From an uncultured Pelagibacteraceae bacterium (GTDB lineage Bacteria > Pseudomonadota > Alphaproteobacteria > Pelagibacterales > Pelagibacteraceae): a DNA stretch of 64,000 nucleotides. Both the position numbers and the translations under genes were made by a program. The stretch spans positions 71,111 to 135,110 of the forward strand of contig CACALX010000003.1 of NCBI GenBank assembly GCA_902533445.1. The letters run 5' to 3'. Position 1 is the stretch's first letter, and the number at the start of each line of letters is the position of its first letter. Of this stretch, positions 8,065-16,972 are shown piece by piece. The notes beneath the pieces are model-generated. The model was given only the letters and a program-made list of their open reading frames with translations, did not search any database and was not told the DNA's origin.

Positions 8065-10026
8065 ATGACCAATAAACTTTGGGAAGCATCTTTAAAAGAG
8101 AAAAAAAATTCAAATCTTTATGCTTTTGAGAAATTTATTTCAAAAAAAATCAAAAAAAAATTTAATTTAAATTACAAAACTTTTTTAAATTGGACTATTA
8201 AAAATTCTCCCAATTTTTGGAATTATTTTTGGGAATTTTCAGAAATTAAAGGATTGAAAAGTAAAAAAAAAATTAAAAAATCTAAAATATTTTATAAAAA
8301 TTTATTCTTACCAGGTAGTAAGTTAAATTTTGGTGAGAATTTATTGTCAAAAAATAATGATGATAAGGCAGTTACCTTTATAAGCGAAAATGGTTTTAGA
8401 GAGGAAAAATCTTGGAGAGAATTAAATATAAATACAGGCAAAATTGTAAAGTTTTTGAAGCAAATTAAAATTAAAAAAGGAGACAGAGTTGTAGCTTATA
8501 TGCCTAATACTATCGAGACAGTTGAGGCGTTTATAGCAGCGAGTACTATAGGAAGCATTTGGTCATCATGCAGTCCTGATTTTGGTATTAAAGGTGTTGT
8601 TGAAAGATTTTCTCAAATCAATCCAAAAGTTTTGTTCATTACAGACCAGTATTTTTACAATGGAAAAAAAATTAATGTATTAGAGAGATTATCTGAAATT
8701 TTAAAATCTATTCCATCAATTAAAAATGTTGTGATCGTTAATTATCCTGGAAAAAAATATGTCACCAATAAGAGTAAATATAAGAAAATAAATTTAATTA
8801 AATTGTGTGAGATTATTAAAAATCAATCTGAAAAAATAAATTTTAAAAAGTATGATTTCGAAAGCAAGTTGACTATTTTATATTCAAGTGGAACAACTGG
8901 AAAACCAAAATGTATTTGTCACAGAACTGGTGGAGTTCTTCTTCAGCATAAGAAAGAACATCAATTACATTGTGATATAAAAGAAAATGATAATGTGTTT
9001 TATTTTACCACTTGTGGTTGGATGATGTGGAATTGGTTAGTAAGCTCGTTAGCTTCAAAGGCATCAATAGTACTTTTTGATGGTTCTCCAATGTATAAAT
9101 CAAGTGATTTACTTTTAAAGATAGCACAAAGAGAAAAAATTACTCTGTTTGGAATAAGTGCTAAATATATTGATGCCCTAAGAAAATTAGAACCTAATCT
9201 TAAATTTAAATATAAACTTCAAAAACTAAAAACAATATGTTCAACAGGTTCTCCTTTATCAAGTGAAGGTTTTAAATATGTTTATAAAAATATTAAAAAG
9301 AAAGTTCATCTCTCATCTATTTCGGGTGGTACAGATATTGTATCGTGTTTTGTTTTAGGGAATATATATCAACCAGTAAATATTGGTGAAATACAAAATT
9401 CTGGCTTAGGTTTAGATGTTGATGTTTTTAATGATAGAGGCAAATCTTTAAAAAATTTTAAAGGTGAACTTGTTTGTAAAAATCCATTTCCATCAATGCC
9501 TCTTAAATTTTGGAATGATAAAAATGATGTAAAATTTAAAAAAGCTTACTTCAATAGATATAAAAATACTTGGCATCATGGTGATTATGCTGAAAGAAAA
9601 AATACTGATGGTTTTATTATACATGGAAGATCTGACACTACCCTTAATCCAGGAGGTGTAAGACTTGGTACTGCTGAAATATATTCTGAGGTTGAAAAGT
9701 TTAAAGAAATTAAAGAAGCACTAGTAGTCGGTCAATCTTGGGATAATGATATAAGAATAATTCTTTTCGTTGTAACGAGTAAAGGATACATACTTAATGA
9801 TTCTTTGCTGAGTAGAATAAAAACTCAAATAAGAACAAATGCTTCACCAAGACATGTCCCTAGTAAAGTAATTGTTGTAAAAGATATTCCTAGAACCAAA
9901 AGTGGTAAAATTGTTGAGCTTGCAGTTAAAAGCACTATAGAAGGAAGTGTTGTTAAAAATAAAGAAGCTTTAGCAAATTCAGAAGTTTTAATTCAATACA
10001 AGAATTTAAAAGAACTAAATCATTAA
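8065..10026 (+). CDS. aacS: Acetoacetyl-CoA synthetase
   Basis: This ligase converts acetoacetate, ATP and CoA to acetoacetyl-CoA. The 653-residue protein has the acetyl/acetoacetyl-CoA synthetase N-terminus (acceptor loop ending near FPGSKLNFGENLL-type sequence), the P-loop YSSGTTGKPKCICH, the acetoacetate-type TCGWMMWNWLV segment, the HHGDYAERKNTDGFIIHGRSD hinge and a PRTKSGKIVE catalytic lysine motif near the C-terminus. Length is typical for AacS. It precedes a TAXI-TRAP transporter by 81 nt in the same direction, suggesting uptake and activation of a related acid, which is an inference. Confidence 0.92.
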   Translation: MTNKLWEASLKEKKNSNLYAFEKFISKKIKKKFNLNYKTFLNWTIKNSPNFWNYFWEFSEIKGLKSKKKIKKSKIFYKNLFLPGSKLNFGENLLSKNNDDKAVTFISENGFREEKSWRELNINTGKIVKFLKQIKIKKGDRVVAYMPNTIETVEAFIAASTIGSIWSSCSPDFGIKGVVERFSQINPKVLFITDQYFYNGKKINVLERLSEILKSIPSIKNVVIVNYPGKKYVTNKSKYKKINLIKLCEIIKNQSEKINFKKYDFESKLTILYSSGTTGKPKCICHRTGGVLLQHKKEHQLHCDIKENDNVFYFTTCGWMMWNWLVSSLASKASIVLFDGSPMYKSSDLLLKIAQREKITLFGISAKYIDALRKLEPNLKFKYKLQKLKTICSTGSPLSSEGFKYVYKNIKKKVHLSSISGGTDIVSCFVLGNIYQPVNIGEIQNSGLGLDVDVFNDRGKSLKNFKGELVCKNPFPSMPLKFWNDKNDVKFKKAYFNRYKNTWHHGDYAERKNTDGFIIHGRSDTTLNPGGVRLGTAEIYSEVEKFKEIKEALVVGQSWDNDIRIILFVVTSKGYILNDSLLSRIKTQIRTNASPRHVPSKVIVVKDIPRTKSGKIVELAVKSTIEGSVVKNKEALANSEVLIQYKNLKELNH

Positions 10027-10107
10027 AAATAAATTATTAGAATTAATTTTTTTTAGATGATAAGATTTTCTAATTATTAATCAAAATATAAGAAATAAAG
10101 GAGATTT

Positions 10108-11115
10108 ATGTTTAAAAAAATTTTAAGAACATTTGCAGTTGTTTTATTTCTTTCAGGTTCTTTTGTTGGTAAAGCGATTTCTAATGAGTTGACTTTCTTT
10201 ACAATTGGTACTGGAGGAACTGCTTATACTTATTATCCAGTTGGAGGAATGATTGCTAATGCAATTTCAAAACCTCCAGGATCTAGGGAATGTGGAAAAG
10301 GTGGTAGTTGTGGAGTAGATGGTTTAATCGCTTCAGCTGTTTCATCTAGAGGTTCAGTTGATAACGTTAATGCAATCATTTCAGGTTTAAGAAATTCAGG
10401 TTTTGCTCAGTCAGATGTTGCTTATTGGGCTTATACAGGAACTGGAACTATGGAAGGAAAGCCGCCTGCAAAAGATTTAAGAACAATAGCAGCATTATTT
10501 GAAGAGCATATTCACTTAGTTGCATTAAAAGATAGTGGGATTAACTCTGTTAAAGATCTGAAAGGAAAAAGAGTCTCTTTAGACGAACCTGGTTCAGGTA
10601 CATATGTTGATGCTCTATTAATTTTGGAAGCAAATGGTATGTCTGAAAAAGATGTTAAAGCTGAAGCACTTAAAGGTAACGCTGCTACAGATGCTTTAAG
10701 AAATAAAAAAGTAGATGCTATTTTTGTTGTTGCAGGATATCCAACAGGTGCAATTGTTGAATTGGCATCTTCTGTAGACATTAAACTAGTTCCAATAGAT
10801 GGTGCTGGTGCAAAAACTTTAACTGATAAATATGGTTTCTTTTCTCAAAGTGATATTCCATCAGGAACTTACGAAAATGTAGGCACTACAAGCACAGTGG
10901 CTGTAGGTGCTCAATGGTTTACTTCTGCAAAAGAAGATGAAACTTTAATTTACAACATTACTAAAGCTTTGTGGAATAAGGAGTCCAGAAAGTTAATGGA
11001 TGTTGGTCATGCCAAAGGAAAAACAATTACACCTGCTACAGCTTTGTCTGGTGTGGGAGTTCCATTACATCCAGGTGCTGAAAAGTTCTATAAAGAAGCT
11101 GGTTTAATTAAATAA
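10108..11115 (+). CDS. TAXI-family TRAP transporter solute-binding protein
   Basis: This is a 335-residue periplasmic binding protein. It has a Sec signal peptide (hydrophobic residues 8-20, cleavage near GKAIS-NE) followed by the TAXI signature region FFTIGTGGTAYTYYPVGG. TAXI proteins deliver substrate to fused TRAP permeases, and a fused permease follows directly. The gene has an unusually strong AAAGGAG Shine-Dalgarno at 10097-10103, 4 nt from the ATG, consistent with a high-abundance binding protein. A hairpin between it and the permease may lower expression of the latter. The substrate is unknown; many TAXI systems import organic acids or amino acids. Confidence 0.93.
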   Translation: MFKKILRTFAVVLFLSGSFVGKAISNELTFFTIGTGGTAYTYYPVGGMIANAISKPPGSRECGKGGSCGVDGLIASAVSSRGSVDNVNAIISGLRNSGFAQSDVAYWAYTGTGTMEGKPPAKDLRTIAALFEEHIHLVALKDSGINSVKDLKGKRVSLDEPGSGTYVDALLILEANGMSEKDVKAEALKGNAATDALRNKKVDAIFVVAGYPTGAIVELASSVDIKLVPIDGAGAKTLTDKYGFFSQSDIPSGTYENVGTTSTVAVGAQWFTSAKEDETLIYNITKALWNKESRKLMDVGHAKGKTITPATALSGVGVPLHPGAEKFYKEAGLIK

Positions 11116-11130
11116 ATCAAAATCAAAGTT

Positions 11131-11161
11131 AAACCCTAAGTTTAAATAAGACTTAGGGTTT
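11131..11161 (+). terminator. Intra-operon hairpin between binding protein and permease
   Basis: A perfect 11-bp stem AAACCCTAAGT/ACTTAGGGTTT with a 9-nt loop lies between the two TRAP genes. It is followed by a short T-rich tract (tttctttatgg) and the permease ATG only 5 nt after the stem. It looks like a leaky terminator or a 3'-end stabiliser of the binding-protein message. It also occupies the place where a Shine-Dalgarno for the permease would be. Confidence 0.7.
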
Positions 11162-11166
11162 TCTTT

Positions 11167-13167
11167 ATGGAAAATAAAATATCAACATTAAAAGAATTAG
11201 AGGAGATAGAAAAAAAATATGATCCTCAGTTATCATTTAGAGAAATTGGATCAAAATTAAATTTTATAATTTTTATTCTATTAATCTCGATGTCAATTTA
11301 TCATTTTTGGGCATCAGGTTTTGGACTAGTTAGAGAAGTTTTACACAGAGGTATTCATATATCTTATGTCATCGGACTAGTTTTTTTACTTTTTAGTTGG
11401 AAAAAAAATATTACAAAAATTAGTTTTTTACATTTTCAAAATGTACCAATTATAGATATTATTTTTGCAATACTTGCAGTTGTTTCTGCTTTATATTTGC
11501 CTTTATTGCCTTCAGAAGTTTTAGCTCAACGAGTAGGTAATCCAGAAAAAATTGATGTTCTGATGGGCTCAGTTCTTATAATTTTAACGTTAGAAGCTAC
11601 TAGAAGATCTGTTGGTTACACTTTACCTTTAATTGCTATTATTTTTATTTTATTTGCTTTATTTGGACCCCTTGCTCCAGGAGCATTAAAGCATGGAGGA
11701 ACTAGTTGGCTTGGTTTTGTAAATCACATTTATATAACAAATCAAGGTGTTTACGGGATTGCTGTTGGAGTTATGGCGCAATATGTTTTTTTATTTATTC
11801 TATTTGGAGTATTGGCTACAAGAGTAGGCTTGGGTAAATTGTTTATTGATTTAGCCATGTTAATTGCTGGAAAATTTTCTGGAGGACCTGCAAAGGTTGC
11901 AATTTTTTCTTCAGCATTCATGGGAACAATTTCTGGTTCATCTATTGCTAATACTGTAACCACTGGTTCTTTAACTATACCAGCTATGAAAAAAGTTGGC
12001 TATCCATCACATTTCTCAGGTGCTGTAGAAGCAGCTTCTTCAACAGGAGGTCAAATAACACCTCCAATTTTAGGTGCAGCTGCATTCATCATGGTTGAAT
12101 ATTTAGAGTTACCACTTAGAGATATATTGGCTGCTGCTTTAATACCAGCTTTGCTTCATTATTTTGGGATTTTTATTATGGTTCACTTAGAGGCAAAAAA
12201 ATTAGGCTTAAGAGGTTTAGATGACAAAGAATTACCAAATTTTATTAAAGTTATAAAAGATAATTGGTTATCAATTATACCTCTGATTATTCTCGTTTAT
12301 TTTATTTTGGTAGGCCGTACTCCAGATTTTGCTGCAATATACGGAATCATCGCATGTGTTGTTGTTGGATTTATTAAACCAAATAATAAATTAAATTTAA
12401 AAGACTTATTTAATTGTTTAGCTGCTGGAGCAAAGAATACTTTAGCAGTAGGCGCTGCAGCAACATGTGTTGGTATTATAGTTGGAGTAGTAACATTAAC
12501 AGGTGTAGGCTTTAGATTAGGTTTTGTAGTACTTCAGACTGCAAGTGATATAGGAAATTTCTTTTCAAATATATGGCCCATTTCATATTTTACTTTTGAT
12601 CAGTTAAAATTGTTTTTTTCTTTAATATTAATAGCTATTTCTTGCATTATAATGGGAGCAGGAATTCCTACAACTGCTACATACATTATTCTTGTAGCTG
12701 TAGCCGCACCCGCTTTAGCTCAGTTAAATATCGAACCCTTAGTTGCACATTTTTTTGTATTTTATTATGGAGTATTAGCAGATATTACACCTCCAGTTGC
12801 TCTTGCAGCATATGCAGCTTCAGGAATTGCAAAATCCAATCCATTTAAAACTGGTAATACTGCTTTTAGACTTGGGATTGCTAAAGCATTAGTACCTTTT
12901 GTTTTTGTTTATTCGCCTTCATTATTACTCATTACTGGAGATTATGAATTGAACAAATTGGTTATAACTCTAATTGGGGTTTTAATAGGGATTGCTTTGT
13001 TGGGGATTGCTTTTACAGGTTATTTTGTCAGTGATTTAAAAACTTATGAGAGATGGATAGTTGGATTTGGATCCTTATTTTTTGTTGCCCCCGGGTTGAA
13101 AACTATGATTGTTGGAATTTTAATTTCTTTCCCAATTCTAATTTATCAATATTTGAAAAAAAATTAA
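11167..13167 (+). CDS. TRAP transporter fused permease (DctQM type)
   Basis: This 666-residue polytopic membrane protein combines the small (DctQ-like) and large (DctM-like) TRAP subunits, the usual partner of TAXI binding proteins. The DctM part shows AKVAIFSSAFMGTISGSSIANTVTTGS and GGQITPPILGAAAFIMVEY, with a second copy of the fold at IMGAGIPTTATYIILV and DITPPVALAAYAASGIA. It uses a sodium gradient to import a substrate delivered by the binding protein (family knowledge). It ends by overlapping the convergent thioesterase by 4 nt. Confidence 0.94.
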   Translation: MENKISTLKELEEIEKKYDPQLSFREIGSKLNFIIFILLISMSIYHFWASGFGLVREVLHRGIHISYVIGLVFLLFSWKKNITKISFLHFQNVPIIDIIFAILAVVSALYLPLLPSEVLAQRVGNPEKIDVLMGSVLIILTLEATRRSVGYTLPLIAIIFILFALFGPLAPGALKHGGTSWLGFVNHIYITNQGVYGIAVGVMAQYVFLFILFGVLATRVGLGKLFIDLAMLIAGKFSGGPAKVAIFSSAFMGTISGSSIANTVTTGSLTIPAMKKVGYPSHFSGAVEAASSTGGQITPPILGAAAFIMVEYLELPLRDILAAALIPALLHYFGIFIMVHLEAKKLGLRGLDDKELPNFIKVIKDNWLSIIPLIILVYFILVGRTPDFAAIYGIIACVVVGFIKPNNKLNLKDLFNCLAAGAKNTLAVGAAATCVGIIVGVVTLTGVGFRLGFVVLQTASDIGNFFSNIWPISYFTFDQLKLFFSLILIAISCIIMGAGIPTTATYIILVAVAAPALAQLNIEPLVAHFFVFYYGVLADITPPVALAAYAASGIAKSNPFKTGNTAFRLGIAKALVPFVFVYSPSLLLITGDYELNKLVITLIGVLIGIALLGIAFTGYFVSDLKTYERWIVGFGSLFFVAPGLKTMIVGILISFPILIYQYLKKN

Positions 13168-13589
13168 CCTCCTGGACCTAAATTTGAAGGTTTAACTTTT
13201 AAAATTTTCCAAACCCCTGTTGCTGATGTTATAATTTTGTTATTGCATTTAAGCTCACAAAATAAAAATATTAATGTATTGGTTTTTTTTAATATTTTTG
13301 TGTGCCCAATAATTTCATCACCAACTTTTGAGGCACCAATAAATTTAATATCTAACGAAATAGTTACACATGGAGCATTATCAGCAGATCTGTGAGCTGC
13401 AGTTCCAGCGCCAGCATCTATTAATGCTGATAGATAGCCACCATGAGTTATGCCAGCAGCATTTAAGTGATTTTCATTTATAGTAGATTTAAATTCGTAT
13501 TCAGTTTCAGAAATGTTTCTAAACAAAACACCTCCATTGTGTTTCATGAACCCAGGGGTTAAACTAATTTGTTCAAATTCATTACTCAT
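13164..13589 (-). CDS. PaaI-family hotdog-fold thioesterase
   Basis: This is a 141-residue single hotdog domain with the PaaI-type signature: NAAGITHGGYLSALIDAGAGTAAH, containing the catalytic H-GG and the aspartate of the long helix, followed by CVTISLDIKFIGASKVGD. Family members hydrolyse acyl-CoA thioesters such as phenylacetyl-CoA or medium-chain acyl-CoAs; the substrate here is not predictable. It lies just downstream of a 32-residue membrane peptide ORF and tRNA-Arg on the same strand, probably in one transcription unit. Confidence 0.85.
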   Translation of the reverse strand: MSNEFEQISLTPGFMKHNGGVLFRNISETEYEFKSTINENHLNAAGITHGGYLSALIDAGAGTAAHRSADNAPCVTISLDIKFIGASKVGDEIIGHTKILKKTNTLIFLFCELKCNNKIITSATGVWKILKVKPSNLGPGG

Positions 13590-13594
13590 AAAGT

Positions 13595-13693
13595 TTATAA
13601 TACAATTGTTAACAACAATAATAATAATGCAATAATTATAAAAAAGTAAATTACTGATTTTTGTAAAGATGCTTTTAAAAGCCCATCAATCAT
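13595..13693 (-). CDS. Predicted 32-residue single-pass membrane peptide
   Basis: This short ORF, absent from the track, encodes MIDGLLKASLQKS followed by about 18 hydrophobic residues (VIYFFIIIALLLLLL...) ending at the stop. It has an AGGAT Shine-Dalgarno-like sequence 5 nt before the ATG. It fills the gap between tRNA-Arg (13 nt upstream) and the thioesterase start (5 nt downstream), which in such a compact genome suggests a real gene. I do not recognise a family. The alternative is chance, since AT-rich DNA readily encodes Leu/Ile runs. Confidence 0.5.
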   Translation of the reverse strand: MIDGLLKASLQKSVIYFFIIIALLLLLLTIVL

Positions 13694-13706
13694 TTTTATC
13701 CTTCTA

Positions 13707-13783
13707 TGGTGGACCGCCCAGAACTCGAATCTGGAATCTCCCGGTTCGTAGCCGAGCGCCTTATCCAATTTGGCCAGCGGTCC
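13707..13783 (-). tRNA. tRNA-Arg(ACG)
   Basis: On the minus strand the acceptor stem is ggaccgc/gcggtcc with discriminator A and an encoded CCA. The D-loop contains GG, the anticodon loop is CTACGAA (anticodon ACG, normally read as ICG after deamination by TadA), and the T-arm is canonical (ccaga-TTCGAGT-tctgg). The ORF 13706..13888 of the track is a shadow of this gene. Confidence 0.97.
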
Positions 13784-13819
13784 AAAATTAATTTTATTAA
13801 AGATACTGTATTTTATGGT

Positions 13820-13831
13820 TTTGTTAACAAA
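13820..13831. promoter_or_regulatory. 12-bp perfect palindrome upstream of aceE
   Basis: TTTGTTAACAAA is its own reverse complement and lies about 100 nt before aceE, in the 147-nt spacer shared with the divergent tRNA-Arg. It could be an operator for either unit. In AT-rich DNA such a site also arises by chance, so this is a weak call. Confidence 0.3.
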
Positions 13832-13930
13832 TTTTGTTCAATTAAAACACAGCTTTGCATAAAAAGATTAATTAATGTGATAAAATAACATAAAAATATA
13901 TTTTATTTGAGTGTATAAGCCTTTTAAATA

Positions 13931-16900
13931 ATGAGCGAAAAACTACTTGTTCCTGATATTGGTGATTTTGAGAATGTTGAGGTAATAGAATTATTGGTAA
14001 AGCCTGGAGATACAATCAAGGAAAATGATCCAATAGTTACAATTGAAAGTGATAAATCTAGTGTTGAAATCCCATCAACTATTTCAGGGAAAATTGATAC
14101 CATTAATGTTAGAGTAGGTGATAAAGTTTCAAAAGGTGATTTACTTTTAAGTTTAAGCAATTCAACTAAAAGTCTTAAAGAGAGCAATCTTCCTAAAGAT
14201 ACAGAAAATATTATTAAACAAGCCGAAGAAGCTATGGCTGTGAATAAAGAGGAACAGGTAAATGCTCCAGAGCCAGCCAGAGAAAAAAAACAATCTATAA
14301 TTCAAGTTACAAATGGATTAGATATAGATCCTTTAGAAACTCAAGATTGGCTAGAGTCTTTATCCTCTGTAATTTCAAAAGATGGAAATCAAAGAGCTCA
14401 TTTTTTAATTAAAGAACTAATTAACAAAGCCTACCGTGAAGGAGCAAATATTCCTTACACCCAAAATACTCCGTATATAAATACCATTCCTCCTGAGGCT
14501 GAAATAAAATCAAATGGAGACCAAAATATTGAGAGAAGAATAAGATCTCTGATCAGATGGAATGCAGCTGCAATGGTAGTAAGAGCTAATAAAAAATTTC
14601 CAGAATTAGGTGGACACATAGGAACCTTTGCATCTGCTGCAACTTTATATGATGTTGGAATGAATCATTTTTGGAGAGCAAAAAATAATAAATTTGGAGG
14701 TGATCTAGTATATTTCCAAGGACACAGCGCACCTGGAATGTATGCTAGAGCATTTTTAGAGGGCAGATTAACTGAAAAACAATTAGATAGTTTTAGACAG
14801 GAAGTAAAACCTGGAGGATTATCTTCATACCCTCACCCTTGGCTAATGCCAAATTTTTGGCAATTTCCGACTGTTTCGATGGGGTTAGGACCAATGCTTG
14901 CAATTTATCAAGCAAGATACATGAAATATTTAATCAATAGAGGATTGATTAAAGATGAGGGACGGAAGGTTTGGGCTTTTTTAGGAGATGGTGAAATGGA
15001 TGAACCAGAATCCATGGGTGCAATTGGGTTAGCAAGTAGAGAAAAACTAGATAATTTAATTTTTGTAGTTAATTGTAATCTCCAAAGACTTGATGGGCCT
15101 GTAAGAGGAAATGGAAAAATTATTCAAGAACTTGAAGGTAGCTTCAGAGGTGCTGGATGGAATGTAATAAAAGTTATTTGGGGTTCATACTGGGACTCAT
15201 TGTTAGCTAATGACAAAACAGGTCAATTAGTAAAAATTATGAATGAAACTGTAGATGGTGAGTACCAAGCTATGAAAGCAAGAGATGGTGCATATGTGCG
15301 AGAAAAGTTTTTTGGAAAAAACCCAGATACTTTGGAGATGGTTTCATCTATGTCAGATAAAGATATTTGGAGACTAAATCGAGGAGGACACGATCCCCAT
15401 AAGGTATATGCAGCTTATGATAAAGCAATTAAAAACCAAGGAACTCCAACAGTTATTATTGCAAAAACAATCAAAGGATATGGAATGGGAAAAACAGGTG
15501 AAAGTGTAAACACTACTCACCAAACTAAAAAATTAGATGTGGATGATCTTATGTATTATAGAGATCGTTTTGATGTTCCTCTAACTGATGAACAAGTTAC
15601 AAATATAGAATACTTTAGGCCTGATGAGAAATCTCCAGAGATTAGATACATAAAAGAGAGAAGACTTAAATTGGGAGGTTATTTGCCAGAGAGGTCAACT
15701 TTTGCAAAACCTATTAAAGCGCCATCAAAAGATATTTTTGATTTTATGAAAGTTTCAACTGGTGAAAAAGAAATGTCTACTACAATGGCACTGGTCAGAA
15801 TGTTAACTAATTTGTTAAGAGATAAAAATATTTCACCTAGATTAGTTCCAATTATCCCAGATGAAGCAAGAACATTCGGAATGGAAGGATTTTTTCAAAA
15901 AATTGGAATATACGCTCACGAAGGACAGAAATATGAACCCGAAGATGCTGCACAACTAAGTTCTTATAGAGAATATAAAAGTGGACAGGTACTTGAAGAA
16001 GGAATTAATGAGGCAGGAGCGATGTCTTCTTGGATAGCGGCTGCAACTGCTTACACAAATCATGATATTGAAATGATTCCAATATACATTTTTTATTCTA
16101 TGTTTGGATTTCAAAGAATTGGAGATTTAGCTTGGGCTGCTGGTGATAGCCAAGCTAGAGGTTTTTTAGTTGGTGCAACAGCCGGAAGAACAACATTAGC
16201 AGGTGAAGGATTACAACATCAAGATGGACATAGTCATTTGATTGCATCAACAATTCCTAATTGTGTAACTTATGATCCTACATTTCACTATGAATTAGCA
16301 ACTATTTTTAGAGAAGGTCTAAGAAGAATGCATGAGAAGAAAGAAAATGTTTTTTATTATATTACAACAATGAACGAAAATTATTCACATCCTGAAATGC
16401 CTAAGGATAAAAATTGTGAAGAAGGAATTCTTAAAGGAATGTACAAGATAAAGGAATTTAATAAATATAAAAAAACAAAACTTCAACTTTTGGGCTCAGG
16501 AACAATATTAAGAGAGATGATGTCAGCTGCTGAAATTTTACAAAACGACTATCAAATTGATAGTGAAATATGGAGTGTTACAAGTTTTAATGAGTTAAGA
16601 AAAGATGGAATGGAAGTTGAAAGATATAACCTTCTAAATCCGGACAAAACTCCTAAAAAATCATATGTAGAGCAATGTCTTGGAAATACTGAAGGACCAA
16701 TTATGGCAGCATCTGATTATATGAGAATGAACTCTGATCAAATAAGACCTTACACAAACAATAAGAGCTTTTATTCTTTAGGTGCAGATGGTTTTGGAAG
16801 AAGTGATACTAGAAAAAATTTAAGAAAATTCTTTGAGGTAGATAAAGAACATTTAGTAGCTTATGGATTAAGCATTTTAGCAAAAGAACAATTGATAGCT

Positions 16901-16972
16901 TCAAAATATGCGAAAGATGCTATGAAAAAATACAAAATTGATGGCGATAAACCTATGCCAACAAAATTATAA
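13931..16972 (+). CDS. aceE: Pyruvate dehydrogenase E1 (homodimeric AceE type) with N-terminal lipoyl domain
   Basis: Residues 1 to about 78 are a lipoyl domain with the lipoylation site ESDKSS (Lys42), followed by a linker of roughly 50 residues. The rest is a full-length AceE-type E1 (RWNAAAMVVRANK, the thiamine-diphosphate motif GDGEMDEPES...NCNLQR, GAGAMSSWIAAATAY-type middle region). It decarboxylates pyruvate and reductively acetylates lipoyl groups for E2. A lipoyl domain on E1 is unusual, since it normally belongs to E2. At 1013 residues it exceeds the usual AceE length of about 890 by that domain. It overlaps aceF by 1 nt. No E3 gene is in the window. Confidence 0.93.
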   Translation: MSEKLLVPDIGDFENVEVIELLVKPGDTIKENDPIVTIESDKSSVEIPSTISGKIDTINVRVGDKVSKGDLLLSLSNSTKSLKESNLPKDTENIIKQAEEAMAVNKEEQVNAPEPAREKKQSIIQVTNGLDIDPLETQDWLESLSSVISKDGNQRAHFLIKELINKAYREGANIPYTQNTPYINTIPPEAEIKSNGDQNIERRIRSLIRWNAAAMVVRANKKFPELGGHIGTFASAATLYDVGMNHFWRAKNNKFGGDLVYFQGHSAPGMYARAFLEGRLTEKQLDSFRQEVKPGGLSSYPHPWLMPNFWQFPTVSMGLGPMLAIYQARYMKYLINRGLIKDEGRKVWAFLGDGEMDEPESMGAIGLASREKLDNLIFVVNCNLQRLDGPVRGNGKIIQELEGSFRGAGWNVIKVIWGSYWDSLLANDKTGQLVKIMNETVDGEYQAMKARDGAYVREKFFGKNPDTLEMVSSMSDKDIWRLNRGGHDPHKVYAAYDKAIKNQGTPTVIIAKTIKGYGMGKTGESVNTTHQTKKLDVDDLMYYRDRFDVPLTDEQVTNIEYFRPDEKSPEIRYIKERRLKLGGYLPERSTFAKPIKAPSKDIFDFMKVSTGEKEMSTTMALVRMLTNLLRDKNISPRLVPIIPDEARTFGMEGFFQKIGIYAHEGQKYEPEDAAQLSSYREYKSGQVLEEGINEAGAMSSWIAAATAYTNHDIEMIPIYIFYSMFGFQRIGDLAWAAGDSQARGFLVGATAGRTTLAGEGLQHQDGHSHLIASTIPNCVTYDPTFHYELATIFREGLRRMHEKKENVFYYITTMNENYSHPEMPKDKNCEEGILKGMYKIKEFNKYKKTKLQLLGSGTILREMMSAAEILQNDYQIDSEIWSVTSFNELRKDGMEVERYNLLNPDKTPKKSYVEQCLGNTEGPIMAASDYMRMNSDQIRPYTNNKSFYSLGADGFGRSDTRKNLRKFFEVDKEHLVAYGLSILAKEQLIASKYAKDAMKKYKIDGDKPMPTKL

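Noticed and set aside
13706-13888. 60-residue plus-strand ORF
   Set aside because: It reads through the minus-strand tRNA-Arg and has no independent coding sign.
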